A stretch of 58,651 nt of DNA from positions 1-58,651 of the forward strand of contig CAJIYX010000110.1 in NCBI GenBank assembly GCA_905181725.1, read 5' to 3'. The stretch's first letter is position 1; each line of letters begins with the position of its first letter. Shown piece by piece: positions 15,069 to 23,392 of the stretch. This stretch comes from Alphaproteobacteria bacterium UBA830 (GTDB lineage Bacteria > Pseudomonadota > Alphaproteobacteria > MPNO01 > UBA830). Below the pieces are notes generated by a model. That model was given only the letters and a program-made list of their open reading frames with translations. It did no database searches and had not been told where the DNA came from. Both the position numbers and the translations under genes were made by a program.

Positions 15069-15890
15069 TCAACGCGGCAGAAAGCCGGGCACTGTCCGGC
15101 ACAACCAGCCGAGAATATGCGCCGCCACCCGTAATCCGCTGTCTTCGAGCAGCACGTCGTGGCTGGTCCCCGGGACGGTCATATGCTCGGCGTCGAAAAA
15201 CGATGCCAGTTTTTCGGCGGGATGCAGGCCGACGCCGTCATGCGCCGTTCCGAGAAATATCATGGGCGCGGTAATTTTCGCCGGATCGACATCGACCCCG
15301 GCCAGCCCCGACTGGTTCAGGGCCCGGGTCGATTCCGGCACCAGGCGGCTGTAGATCGCCTCGAACGTAGCATCGTCAATTTCTTCGAACATGGCGCCGC
15401 GCATGCGCGCGCGGTCGAACATCAGCGGTTCGTCCTCGTCCCAGGTAAAATCGCGGGTCGGACCGACACCGGCGGGACTGGCAGAGCCTATGCAGGCAAC
15501 GGCGACAACATCCCGGTCCTCGGCGGCTTTCTGGACCATCAGCCCGCCCAGACTATGACCGATCAGGACAGCAGGTTCGCCGATCCAATCGAGCACCGTA
15601 GCGATGTCATCGACATAGTGCTCGATACCGGTCTGGCGGTATTCATCGGCGCTGAGCACGCGCGAGCCTTCATGATTACGGACCGACAACGCATAGGCAG
15701 GCACGCCCAGCGTCGCAAACCAGGTCAGCCACCTTGCATAGGCCCACCAGCCGTGAAACGCGCCATGGACCATCAGCACGGGGTGACGGAATGCACCGGC
15801 ATCCAGTGGGACGGCCTGTTCTACATGCAGGCCGGATACCTGGTGGCTGCGCTGTTCGGGCCGCGGCAGTGTAAAGGGGTCTGTATTCAT
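15069..15890 (-). CDS. Alpha/beta hydrolase
   Basis: 273 residues with the alpha/beta hydrolase fold. The oxyanion region is MVHGAFHGWWAY, the nucleophile elbow is IGHSLGGL, an Asp follows in LGTAHDGVGLHP, and the catalytic His is in VPGTSHDVLLED. Bulky cap-domain residues lie between. Substrate unknown; an esterase or C-C hydrolase is plausible. The ATG has no clear ribosome site and comes immediately after a terminator-like hairpin of the upstream TAXI gene, so expression may depend on read-through or on an unseen promoter. Confidence 0.88.
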   Translation of the reverse strand: MNTDPFTLPRPEQRSHQVSGLHVEQAVPLDAGAFRHPVLMVHGAFHGWWAYARWLTWFATLGVPAYALSVRNHEGSRVLSADEYRQTGIEHYVDDIATVLDWIGEPAVLIGHSLGGLMVQKAAEDRDVVAVACIGSASPAGVGPTRDFTWDEDEPLMFDRARMRGAMFEEIDDATFEAIYSRLVPESTRALNQSGLAGVDVDPAKITAPMIFLGTAHDGVGLHPAEKLASFFDAEHMTVPGTSHDVLLEDSGLRVAAHILGWLCRTVPGFLPR

Positions 15891-15892
15891 CA

Positions 15893-15933
15893 GATAAGAA
15901 AACCGCGGCGCGCCCCTGGGGCCGGCCGCGGTT
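15893..15933 (-). terminator. Intrinsic terminator after the TAXI binding protein
   Basis: AACCGCGGC (15901-15909) pairs with GCCGCGGTT (15925-15933). Read on the minus strand, the hairpin is followed by TTTTCTT. It lies between the TAXI gene stop and the hydrolase start. Confidence 0.7.
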
Positions 15934-15964
15934 CCTTGTTCATCATCGTACTATCAGGCGAATA

Positions 15965-16918
15965 TCAGCGTGCGCCGATTTCCTTGTAGAACTTCATCGC
16001 GCCGGGGTGGATCGCGAAACCCTGATCCTTCGACATCCGCTTGGACGAATGCGACCGCCAGAGCGGGCTCGATGACTTCAGATCTTTCTCGTTCTCATGC
16101 ATCGTTTTCACCACGTTGTAGACGACCTCGTTCGTAGCGCCCTTGTGGGTCCAGAGAAGATAATCGAAATGCATCACATTGACGGGCGCCAGAACGCCGG
16201 TAAACGGCTTGGCGGGATTGACGACCTTCAGATAGGACCCCGGATATACCGCCAGCGTGCGCTTCACGGCCGCGTCCGACGGATCAAGCGACAGATATTT
16301 GATCCCGCCTTTTACCGCGACATTGATTTCCTTCAGCACACCGGTGCCGACTGCGCCGATCATGACGTCGATCTTGCCCTGTTTAAAAGCATTCCAGTGC
16401 TGACGTAGCGCAACCACCGGCACTTTTTTCATGTCGTCGATGCTGAGCCCGCCATTGGCCAGAAACGAACCGAGGATGAAATTGAACAGCGGCGACGCCT
16501 TGAAACCGGCGGGTCCCCGCTTGCCGCGTAGCTCGGACAGCTTGTTGATGCCGGAACTCCGCGCGACGATCGGGCCGACCCGGAAGACCATCATCGTCGC
16601 CGCGATCCGCAGATTGTCGTATTTCGTGCCGGCGGACAGGCCGGTGCCGGTCTTGGCCATCGTGTATTGCGGCAGATTGGATAGCCCGAAATCAACCTCG
16701 CCCGCGTTGACGACCGGAATGTATTGCTGGGTACCGCCCATGACCTGGGTTCGTACTTCGAAGTCGCTTTTGAGCGAAACAACCTTCGCGATTGCATTGG
16801 AAACCTGGGCGGTCGCGCCGCCCTTAGTGGTAGCGACGCCTATGATCTGCGCCGATGCGGTGCCTGCGAGAGAGAGCGCGGCCGTTGCGGCAATCGCCGC
16901 CAGAGAAAGCTTTTTCAT
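15965..16918 (-). CDS. TAXI-family TRAP substrate-binding protein
   Basis: 317 residues. A Sec signal peptide (MKKLSLAAIA... ending GTASA) precedes a periplasmic binding protein of the TAXI type. Signs are GVATTKGGATAQVSNAIA, a VNAGEVDFGLSN segment, and GKIDVMIGAVG. TAXI proteins deliver organic acids or amino acids to a fused DctQM membrane protein, but none is encoded nearby, so this is an orphan. The ATG at 16918 is preferred over 16924 because AGGGA is correctly spaced from it. Confidence 0.92.
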   Translation of the reverse strand: MKKLSLAAIAATAALSLAGTASAQIIGVATTKGGATAQVSNAIAKVVSLKSDFEVRTQVMGGTQQYIPVVNAGEVDFGLSNLPQYTMAKTGTGLSAGTKYDNLRIAATMMVFRVGPIVARSSGINKLSELRGKRGPAGFKASPLFNFILGSFLANGGLSIDDMKKVPVVALRQHWNAFKQGKIDVMIGAVGTGVLKEINVAVKGGIKYLSLDPSDAAVKRTLAVYPGSYLKVVNPAKPFTGVLAPVNVMHFDYLLWTHKGATNEVVYNVVKTMHENEKDLKSSSPLWRSHSSKRMSKDQGFAIHPGAMKFYKEIGAR

Positions 16919-17016
16919 TGTCATGTCCCTTCCAGAAGACTCGATATTGTCAGCTTCGATATCGCCTCACGTAGACGTGAGCATATCCAGACGACTGGGC
17001 CGGGACAATACGGCGG

Positions 17017-17604
17017 CTAGCGAATCCATTCTTTCATGTGAATCCGTATCTGGTTCTCAAGCGCGGTGTTGAGATCCGCCATCATGGATTCTGTCATCTC
17101 GAACCATATTTTTTCGCGGTCATTGAGCGAGATGTTTTCCGATACCGAGCGCGACCGCTTCGCTGTTGATTCCGCCGTCACGCGTACATTGCCGGTCGCG
17201 TCGCGCAATTCCACCATCATGTCGATCACCGCCTCATAGCGTTCGGACTGATCGCGGGTAAAGGCGCCGGTCACGCCTGTGGTGCGTTTCAACGGCACTT
17301 CAATGACGCTGGCGCGCCGCACGATGACCCGGGCAACGCCCGAAGCACCGACCGCGCGCAGACGGTCACGCCCCCAGTTCGATGCCACCGCCGCCGGGCT
17401 TACCGGAAATTCATGTTCGACATTGGGGCGGGTGGCAGGCGAAACATACCGGTTCTCCACCTCGATCCGCGCAACGTTCAGGTTGATCGGCTGCAAATGG
17501 GCGAAAGAAATCTGAGAAAATCCGGGCTTCTGCACCTCTGTTGCACATCCTGCCAACAGAAATGCAACAGCAAAAAGACTGGCGAAAACGGGTGAGCGGC
17601 TCAT
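17017..17604 (-). CDS. Predicted lipoprotein of unknown function
   Basis: 195 residues from the ATG at 17604. The signal peptide ends in a lipobox (FLLAGCATE), so the mature protein should be anchored through Cys. The body alternates beta-strand and amphipathic helix (WGRDRLRAVGASGVARVIVRRASVIEVPL) and ends in a helical, charged tail. No named domain is recognised; similar lipoproteins occur in alphaproteobacteria. An upstream in-frame ATG at 17637 would add 11 hydrophilic residues before the signal and is less likely. It lies between the TAXI gene and hslO, all on the minus strand. Confidence 0.75.
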   Translation of the reverse strand: MSRSPVFASLFAVAFLLAGCATEVQKPGFSQISFAHLQPINLNVARIEVENRYVSPATRPNVEHEFPVSPAAVASNWGRDRLRAVGASGVARVIVRRASVIEVPLKRTTGVTGAFTRDQSERYEAVIDMMVELRDATGNVRVTAESTAKRSRSVSENISLNDREKIWFEMTESMMADLNTALENQIRIHMKEWIR

Positions 17605-17664
17605 ATGCGTTCTCCAGGGGGGTTGCCTAACCTTCACTCTATATGCGCTCTACCCTGCCCGACA

Positions 17665-18621
17665 TCAACCGCCGTAAAGCCGGTCGATATCGTCGTCGGA
17701 ATAGACATAGTCATGACCGCAAAATTCGCAGGTCACGACAACATCGTCGCCAACTTTGAGGGTTTCGATCTCAGTGCGCGGAAATGACTGGAGCATGGCC
17801 TCGACGCGCTCCGAAGAGCAGCGGCAGCGCATTTCCAGCGGTGCCGGGTCGAACACCCGCACGCCGTCCTCGTGGAACAGGCGGAATAACAGGTCATGCG
17901 GATGCAGCGCCGGGTCAAGAAGCTCACCGTCGCGGCTGCTGCTCATGAGGACAACTGCACGCCGCCAGGCTTCCTCAAAATCTTCATCCGCCGCATCGCC
18001 AGATTGCAGGGTGATGCCCTCGGGCGGCATTTTCTGTACCAGCAGACCGCCGGCACGCCAGTTCCCGCCGTCATCCATACGGGAGGTCAGTTTGACCACG
18101 CCCTCGAACTGGTCGGACTGGCGGAAATAATTGTGGGCACAATCCGCAAGCGTCGCCCCCGTCAGGTCGACAATGCCCTGATAACTCTCGGTGTCCTGGC
18201 CCTGGTCGACGGTGAAGGCGAGATACCCGCCGCCAAGAAGATGCGGAACCGGGCCATCGCGCCAACTATCATCGAGCGCAGCAAGCGCTTCCTTGTCGTA
18301 TTGCGCAAAACCACGCAGCGCGCCGTCACTGGTGAGATCGGCGACCAGCATACTGACCGGTCCGTCGCCTTTTGCCTGAAGCGAAAACACACCGTCGAAC
18401 TTGAAAATTCCGGCGACCAGCGCCGACAACGCAATCGCCTGCGTCAGCAGCGCCGCGACGGGCTCAGGGTACTGGTGCCCTGCGATAACTGTCTGCACGG
18501 CCGGGCCCAAACGGACCAGCCGGCCACGGGCAGCACCATTTTCAACCTGAAAAGGCTGAACGAGATCGTCGGAAATCTCGGGACTCTGCGGAGGAGCGGG
18601 AGAAACTGCGTCGTCATCCAT
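17665..18621 (-). CDS. hslO: Redox-regulated chaperone Hsp33
   Basis: 318-residue cytosolic holdase activated by oxidation. The N-terminal substrate-binding domain contains the YPEPVAALLTQAIALSA-type helix and GDGPVSMLVADLTSDGALRG. The C-terminal zinc switch is complete: CRC in EMRCRCSSERV and CEFC in VVTCEFCGHDY. It follows argF by 22 bases on the same strand, an order widely seen in alphaproteobacteria, so it is probably the last gene of an argD-argF-hslO operon. Confidence 0.95.
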   Translation of the reverse strand: MDDDAVSPAPPQSPEISDDLVQPFQVENGAARGRLVRLGPAVQTVIAGHQYPEPVAALLTQAIALSALVAGIFKFDGVFSLQAKGDGPVSMLVADLTSDGALRGFAQYDKEALAALDDSWRDGPVPHLLGGGYLAFTVDQGQDTESYQGIVDLTGATLADCAHNYFRQSDQFEGVVKLTSRMDDGGNWRAGGLLVQKMPPEGITLQSGDAADEDFEEAWRRAVVLMSSSRDGELLDPALHPHDLLFRLFHEDGVRVFDPAPLEMRCRCSSERVEAMLQSFPRTEIETLKVGDDVVVTCEFCGHDYVYSDDDIDRLYGG

Positions 18622-18643
18622 TTCAAAATCAGACCTTCACGCG

Positions 18644-19570
18644 TCAGGACAGACACCAGGCAAGAATACCTTTTTGTGCATGCAGCCGGTTTTCCGCTTC
18701 ATCCCAGATCACCGATTGCGGTCCGTCCAATACATCTGCCGTAACCTCTTCATCCCGGTGGGCCGGCAGGCAATGCATGAAGATCGCATCGTTTGCCGCC
18801 CGGTCCATCAGACGTTGGTCGACACGGTAAGGCGACAGCAGGTTGTGGCGTTTATCGGCTTCAGTATCGCCCATCGACACCCAGGTATCCGTCACCACAC
18901 AATCGACACCGTCGACGGCTTCGTCCGGATCAGTAGTCGACACAATCGTCGCGCCCTGATCCGTCGCCCAGTCGATGGCATCCTGCGGCGGTGCCAGCTC
19001 CGCCGGGCAGGCGAGGCGCATCTCGAAACCGAAACGGGCAGCCGCTTCTATCCAGCTGCGTGTCATGTTGTTGCCGTCACCGCACCAGGCAATGCGCTTG
19101 CCGCCGATATCGCCGCGATGTTCCTCAAACGTCATAATATCGGCCATCAGCTGGCACGGATGCGAATGATCGGTGAGCCCATTGATCACCGGCACCTCGG
19201 CAAAGGATGCCAGTTCGACCAGTTTGTCCTTTTCGGTGGTCCGCATCATGATCGCGTCGACATAGCGCGACAGGACCCGCGCGGTATCCGCAATGGTTTC
19301 GCCGCGGCCGATCTGCATTTCGTTGGGTGTAAGCACGACGACCGAGCCGCCGAGCTGCTTCATCGCTACTTCAAACGACACGCGCGTCCGCGTCGACGGC
19401 TTTTCGAAAATCATCGCCAGCGCGCGGCCGGCCAGCGGCTGCGCAGCGCCGTTCAGTTTCTCGCCCCGTTTGAACAGGGCGCCCATATCAATGATCCGCC
19501 GCAATTCGGACGACGCGACGTCTTTAAGCTCGAGAAAATGACGGAGTGGCTGTTGGGACGCCGGGGTCAT
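18644..19570 (-). CDS. argF: Ornithine carbamoyltransferase ArgF
   Basis: 308 residues. It forms citrulline from ornithine and carbamoyl phosphate. The carbamoyl phosphate motif STRT is at residues 59-62 ([13 protein letters not shown]). HPCQLMAD, the ornithine-loop DTWVSMGD and the C-terminal [11 protein letters not shown] are all present. The ATG overlaps the argD TGA (ATGA at 19567-19570), so the two are translationally coupled. Confidence 0.97.
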   Translation of the reverse strand: MTPASQQPLRHFLELKDVASSELRRIIDMGALFKRGEKLNGAAQPLAGRALAMIFEKPSTRTRVSFEVAMKQLGGSVVVLTPNEMQIGRGETIADTARVLSRYVDAIMMRTTEKDKLVELASFAEVPVINGLTDHSHPCQLMADIMTFEEHRGDIGGKRIAWCGDGNNMTRSWIEAAARFGFEMRLACPAELAPPQDAIDWATDQGATIVSTTDPDEAVDGVDCVVTDTWVSMGDTEADKRHNLLSPYRVDQRLMDRAANDAIFMHCLPAHRDEEVTADVLDGPQSVIWDEAENRLHAQKGILAWCLS

Positions 19571-20739
19571 CCGTCAAGCTCACTGCAGCAATCTTCAAGG
19601 ATCGCAATTGCTTCTTTGACATGCGCTTCTTCGATGATCAGCGGCGGCAGGAATCGCATGACGTTTTCACCGGCGAGAACCGTCAGCAGGCCGTGTTCGA
19701 ATGCCTTCGCTGCAAGGTCCGCATTGGGAACAACGCATTTCATGCCAAGGAGCAGGCCTGTACCGCGCACCTCTTCAATTACCTTCGGATGCCGTTCGGC
19801 AACGGCTTTCATCTCTGCGTTCAGCAGTTTGCTCATCTCGACTACGTGGGGCATGAAACCGGGCTCGAGCATGACGTCGAGCACTGCATTCGCCACCGCC
19901 GTCGCCAGCGGGTTGCCGCCGAACGTGCTGCCATGGGTGCCGGCCGTGATCCCTTTCGCGGCCTCCGCCGTGGCAAGGCACGCCCCGATGGGGAAACCGC
20001 CACCAAGACCCTTGGCCGATGACATGACATCCGGCGCGACGCCCGACCATTCATAGCCCCACAGCTTGCCGGTGCGGCCCATGCCGGTCTGGACTTCGTC
20101 GAACATCAGAAGCAGGCCTTCTTCGTCGCACAGCGCGCGAAGGTCCTTCAGGAACCGCGGATCGGCGGGGCGGATACCGCCTTCGCCCTGCACCGGCTCG
20201 ATCATGATCCCGGCAGTCTCAGCCGTTACGGCAGCCCGCACCTCGTTCATATTGCCAAACGCGACATGATCGAAGCCATCGACCGCGGGACCGAAACCGG
20301 CCCGGTGCGCATCGCTCGCCCCGGCTGAAATCGTCGCCAGCGTCCGGCCATGGAAACTGCCGGCAAAGCTGATCATCCGGTAACGTTCGGGATTGCCGTT
20401 GGCGCTGTGATACTTGCGCACCAGTTTAATCGATGCCTCGACCGATTCTGCGCCCGAATTGCAGAAGAACACGGTTTCAGCGAAGGAATTGGCGACCAGG
20501 CGATCCGCCAGGCGCTGCTGTTCCGGAATATTATACAGGTTGGACGTGTGCCAGACCTTACCGGCCTGCGCAACCAGCGCTTCGACCAGATGGGGATGGC
20601 TATGACCGAGCGACAGCACGGCAACGCCGGAGCCGAAATCGAGGAATTTCCGGCCATCGCTGGCATACAGATAGGGCCCATCGCCTTTCTCAAAGGCAAT
20701 GTCCGCGCGCCCGTAGGACGGCATTACAGACTGGCTCAC
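19567..20739 (-). CDS. argD: Acetylornithine aminotransferase ArgD
   Basis: 390-residue class III PLP aminotransferase that converts N-acetylglutamate semialdehyde to N-acetylornithine, often also acting on succinyl-diaminopimelate. The PLP lysine is K243 in [36 protein letters not shown] and [12 protein letters not shown] are family motifs. The GTG at 20739 is chosen because AGGAG sits nine bases upstream and the family alignment starts there; the frame extends 36 codons further. Its leader contains a perfect 7-bp hairpin (20788-20805) of unknown meaning. Confidence 0.95.
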   Translation of the reverse strand: MSQSVMPSYGRADIAFEKGDGPYLYASDGRKFLDFGSGVAVLSLGHSHPHLVEALVAQAGKVWHTSNLYNIPEQQRLADRLVANSFAETVFFCNSGAESVEASIKLVRKYHSANGNPERYRMISFAGSFHGRTLATISAGASDAHRAGFGPAVDGFDHVAFGNMNEVRAAVTAETAGIMIEPVQGEGGIRPADPRFLKDLRALCDEEGLLLMFDEVQTGMGRTGKLWGYEWSGVAPDVMSSAKGLGGGFPIGACLATAEAAKGITAGTHGSTFGGNPLATAVANAVLDVMLEPGFMPHVVEMSKLLNAEMKAVAERHPKVIEEVRGTGLLLGMKCVVPNADLAAKAFEHGLLTVLAGENVMRFLPPLIIEEAHVKEAIAILEDCCSELDG

Positions 20740-20957
20740 CGGTCTTCTCCTGACATTCGGTCCCCGATTCTTTTCGGAGAATCCAATCGGCCCGTCACCG
20801 GGCCGCAAAAAGAGGCGGAGTATGTTGAGGTCGACCCGCGCTGTCAATCGGCGGTTTTCAGCGGATTCCGCTTTCCGAAATCTGCGCTTGCCCGGGCTTC
20901 CTACCTGCTTTCTCGCAACTGCGAACGAAACCGCTTGATACGCCGCAACCGCTCCTC

Positions 20958-20997
20958 AATACTTGTCCTGAATACTTGTGGGGCACCGTAGCGGTGC
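20958..20997 (+). promoter_or_regulatory. Direct repeats and hairpin upstream of the Rieske operon
   Basis: AATACTTGT occurs twice (20958-20966 and 20971-20979), a 13-base period. A GCACCG-TAG-CGGTGC hairpin (20983-20997) then ends just before the AGGAG ribosome site of the Rieske alpha gene at 21009. The layout suggests an activator or repressor site plus a translational element, but no regulator gene is adjacent. Confidence 0.4.
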
Positions 20998-21008
20998 AGG
21001 AGAGTAAA

Positions 21009-22268
21009 ATGGACGTCAATAGCAGCATGCGGAGCACAGGCGGTCAGGGCCCGCATGTCTGGCCGGATGACAAGACGCTCATCCCCGACTGGATTTATAC
21101 CGATCCGGACATTTACGACCGCGAACTCGAAAAAATCTTCCTCGGCCGCCACTGGAACTATGTCGGCCTGGACTGCGAAGTGTCCGAGCCCGGGGATTAT
21201 TTTCGGTCCTATGTCGGCCCGCTGCCGGTCGTCGTTACCCGCGATATGGACGGCGAGGTCCATGTGTTCGAGAACCGCTGCGCGCATCGCGGCGTCGAAT
21301 TCTGCCGCGAATACCGCGGATCCGCCGACAGTTTCATCTGCCCCTATCATAACTGGACCTATAATCTGCAAGGCGACCTGACAGCCGTGCCTTTCCGGCG
21401 CGGGGTCAAGGGCCAGGGCGGCATGCCGAAAGATTTCGACATGGCGAAGCGGGGCCTGCGCAAGTTTCATGTTGCGACCCGCGGCGGCGTTATCTTCGCG
21501 ACCGCCTGCGACGATATGGAATCGATCGAGGATTACCTCGGCCCCGTGATCTGCCCGGAATTCGACGCGACGTTCGACGGCAGTGAGATGAAGTTGCTCG
21601 GCGTTCACCGCAACATCCTGCCGGCCAACTGGAAACTCTATCAGGAAAACCTCAAAGACCCCTATCACGCGACACTGCTGCATACCTATCTGACGACGTT
21701 CGGCCTGTTCGTGTCATCGAATGAAAGCAATATCCCGACCGACAAGTACGGCCGCCATGGCGGGTTGCTGTCGCGCCGGTCCGAAGGACGCCCCGATGTA
21801 TCGACCGAAGATGCGGCGAACATGCAGGCCTTCAAGAAGGCGATGGAACTGAACGACCCGCGCGTACTCGACTTCGTCCGCGAGTTCGATTCCAAATGGT
21901 CGGGTTCGGTGCTGACGATCTTTCCGACGCTGACGGCGCTGCGCCAGACCAATATCCTGAACACACGCCTTCTGGTGCCGCGCGGACCGAACGAATTCAT
22001 GATGATCTGGACCGTGTTCGGCCGTGCCGACGACGATGAAGAAATGGTACGCCACCGGCTGCGTCAGAACAATATCTTCGGGCCGGCGGGTTTCCTCGGC
22101 ATCGAGGATAACGAGGTACTCAAGTTCCTACAGGACGGTCTGCGCAAGTCCCTGCCGCGCGACGGCCTCGCTCTTTTGGGCGAGGATGACGAACCCACCG
22201 ACACCATCATCACTGAACGCGCGATCCGCGGCATGTACCGCTATTATCGCGATGTAATGGAGCTATAG
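21009..22268 (+). CDS. Rieske aromatic ring-hydroxylating dioxygenase, alpha subunit
   Basis: 419 residues. The N-terminal Rieske domain has CAH-X17-CPYH in RCAHRGVEFC and FICPYHNW. The catalytic domain has the mononuclear-iron segment ENLKDPYHATLLH, with its two His ligands and the bridging Asp. With the small beta subunit downstream it should form an alpha3beta3-type oxygenase that adds O2 across an aromatic or heteroaromatic ring. No ferredoxin or reductase is adjacent. The ATG at 21009 has AGGAG seven bases upstream; the frame extends to 20976 but lacks a ribosome site there. The beta gene begins 2 bases after the stop. Confidence 0.95.
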   Translation: MDVNSSMRSTGGQGPHVWPDDKTLIPDWIYTDPDIYDRELEKIFLGRHWNYVGLDCEVSEPGDYFRSYVGPLPVVVTRDMDGEVHVFENRCAHRGVEFCREYRGSADSFICPYHNWTYNLQGDLTAVPFRRGVKGQGGMPKDFDMAKRGLRKFHVATRGGVIFATACDDMESIEDYLGPVICPEFDATFDGSEMKLLGVHRNILPANWKLYQENLKDPYHATLLHTYLTTFGLFVSSNESNIPTDKYGRHGGLLSRRSEGRPDVSTEDAANMQAFKKAMELNDPRVLDFVREFDSKWSGSVLTIFPTLTALRQTNILNTRLLVPRGPNEFMMIWTVFGRADDDEEMVRHRLRQNNIFGPAGFLGIEDNEVLKFLQDGLRKSLPRDGLALLGEDDEPTDTIITERAIRGMYRYYRDVMEL

Positions 22269-22270
22269 AG

Positions 22271-22768
22271 ATGGCCACCGTGATGGATAAAGGCGCGGCC
22301 CTGCGCGAGGCCCGGTTCGAGGTCGAGGAATTCAACTACGCTTATGCCGACACCCTCGACCGGTTCGACGTCGACGGCTGGGTCGAATATTTCACCGAAG
22401 ATGCGCTGTATCACGTCATCGCCCGCGACAACGCGGAATCGGGTCTGCCGCTCGGCCTGATCTATTGCGAAGGCAAGGCGATGATGAAGGATCGCGCTTA
22501 TGCCCTTCTCAACACCGAGATGTTCGCGCCGCGCTATCTGCACCTGTCGATCACCAATACCCGCGCGCTGAAGATAGAGAGCGATCTGATCCACGCAGTT
22601 GCCAATTACACGCTGATCGAAACGCTGGTCGAAGAGCAGAGCCGCGTACAGCAGGTCGGCAAATACCGCGATATCTTTGAACGCACCCCGAACGGTCTGC
22701 TGTTGCAGGAACGCAAATGCGTTTTCGACAGTGTGATGATCGATAACTGTCTCGTATTTCCGGTCTAG
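22271..22768 (+). CDS. Aromatic ring-hydroxylating dioxygenase, beta subunit
   Basis: 165 residues with the NTF2/SnoaL-like cone fold of dioxygenase small subunits. VEEFNYAYADTLDRFDVDGWVEYF at the N terminus and the C-terminal ERTPNGLLLQERKCVFDS are characteristic. It is structural and stabilises the alpha trimer. It starts 2 bases after the alpha stop and ends 14 bases before the ABM-type gene. Confidence 0.92.
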   Translation: MATVMDKGAALREARFEVEEFNYAYADTLDRFDVDGWVEYFTEDALYHVIARDNAESGLPLGLIYCEGKAMMKDRAYALLNTEMFAPRYLHLSITNTRALKIESDLIHAVANYTLIETLVEEQSRVQQVGKYRDIFERTPNGLLLQERKCVFDSVMIDNCLVFPV

Positions 22769-22782
22769 GGAGGACCACATCC

Positions 22783-23154
22783 ATGAGCTTGATTCCGCTC
22801 GCCAGCAAAGGCAATTTTTTCCACATCTATGATTTCCGAGTAAAGCCGGGCAGCGGTGACGACTTCGTCAAACTGTTCGAGGAGTTCGATTATTCCGACG
22901 ACAACCCGATGCACAAATCGGACGCCCAGGTCAAAGACGGCGTGATGCTGCAAGATACCGAGGACGAAGATCATTTCTACCTGATCGGCGAATGGTCCAG
23001 CGTCGAGGAACACAGGCGCATCCTGGTCGAAATGAAGGAGCTCGCGCCCGAGTTCGTGAAATATATCGAAGACCTGGACAAGGGCGCCTTCATGCCCAAA
23101 TACGCGGAGATCGTTTCTTCAACGCCGCAGCACATCCTCGACGCCGCAAAATAG
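22783..23154 (+). CDS. ABM-fold (antibiotic biosynthesis monooxygenase-like) protein
   Basis: 123 residues with the dimeric ferredoxin-like ABM fold. HIYDFRVKPGSGDDFVKLFEEF is the typical first strand and helix, and FYLIGEWSSVEEHRRI is the second repeat-like strand. ABM proteins include cofactor-free quinone-forming monooxygenases and simple ligand-binding proteins; which applies is unknown. It is the third gene of the Rieske operon with a GGGAGG ribosome site, so it probably acts on the oxygenated product. Confidence 0.8.
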   Translation: MSLIPLASKGNFFHIYDFRVKPGSGDDFVKLFEEFDYSDDNPMHKSDAQVKDGVMLQDTEDEDHFYLIGEWSSVEEHRRILVEMKELAPEFVKYIEDLDKGAFMPKYAEIVSSTPQHILDAAK

Positions 23155-23160
23155 CCCTGC

Positions 23161-23380
23161 CTACCCGGCAACCAGCGCGACCGCCTGGCGGATCGCATCG
23201 AGCCGGTTGGGGATAACATGAGCTTCGGGCGGACCGTCGAGCGCACCCAATGACCGCAATGGCGCCGTTCAGGCCGGCAACCGGGCCCACGCCGGATGCC
23301 ACGCCGAAAGCCAATGCCAGCGGCAATGCAACAACAGCGGCGGTTAGCCCGCCATAAACATCGCCCAGTAAGGATTTTGC
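23161..23380 (-). pseudogene. Deletion remnant of a SulP-family anion permease
   Basis: On the minus strand, 23380 to about 23255 encodes GDVYGGLTAAVVALPLAL and then AFGVASGVGPVAGLNGAIA, the hallmark first transmembrane region of SulP transporters. The frame opens directly after a TAA. About 100 bases further a different frame encodes a natural-looking C terminus (RSLGALDGPPEAHV, then IPNRLDAIRQAVALVAG and stop at 23161). The roughly 450 residues between are missing and the frames differ, so this is a two-ended relic left by an internal deletion. Assignment of the C-terminal piece to SulP (STAS end) is less certain. Confidence 0.65.
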
Positions 23381-23392
23381 TTAAGGGATCAT

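Noticed and set aside
18674..20056. A 460-codon frame antisense to argF and argD
   Set aside because: It crosses two certain genes and looks like reversed coding sequence.
20788..20805. CGGCCCG-TCAC-CGGGCCG as an argD terminator or attenuator
   Set aside because: On the argD strand no U-tract follows and no leader peptide or alternative pairing was found.
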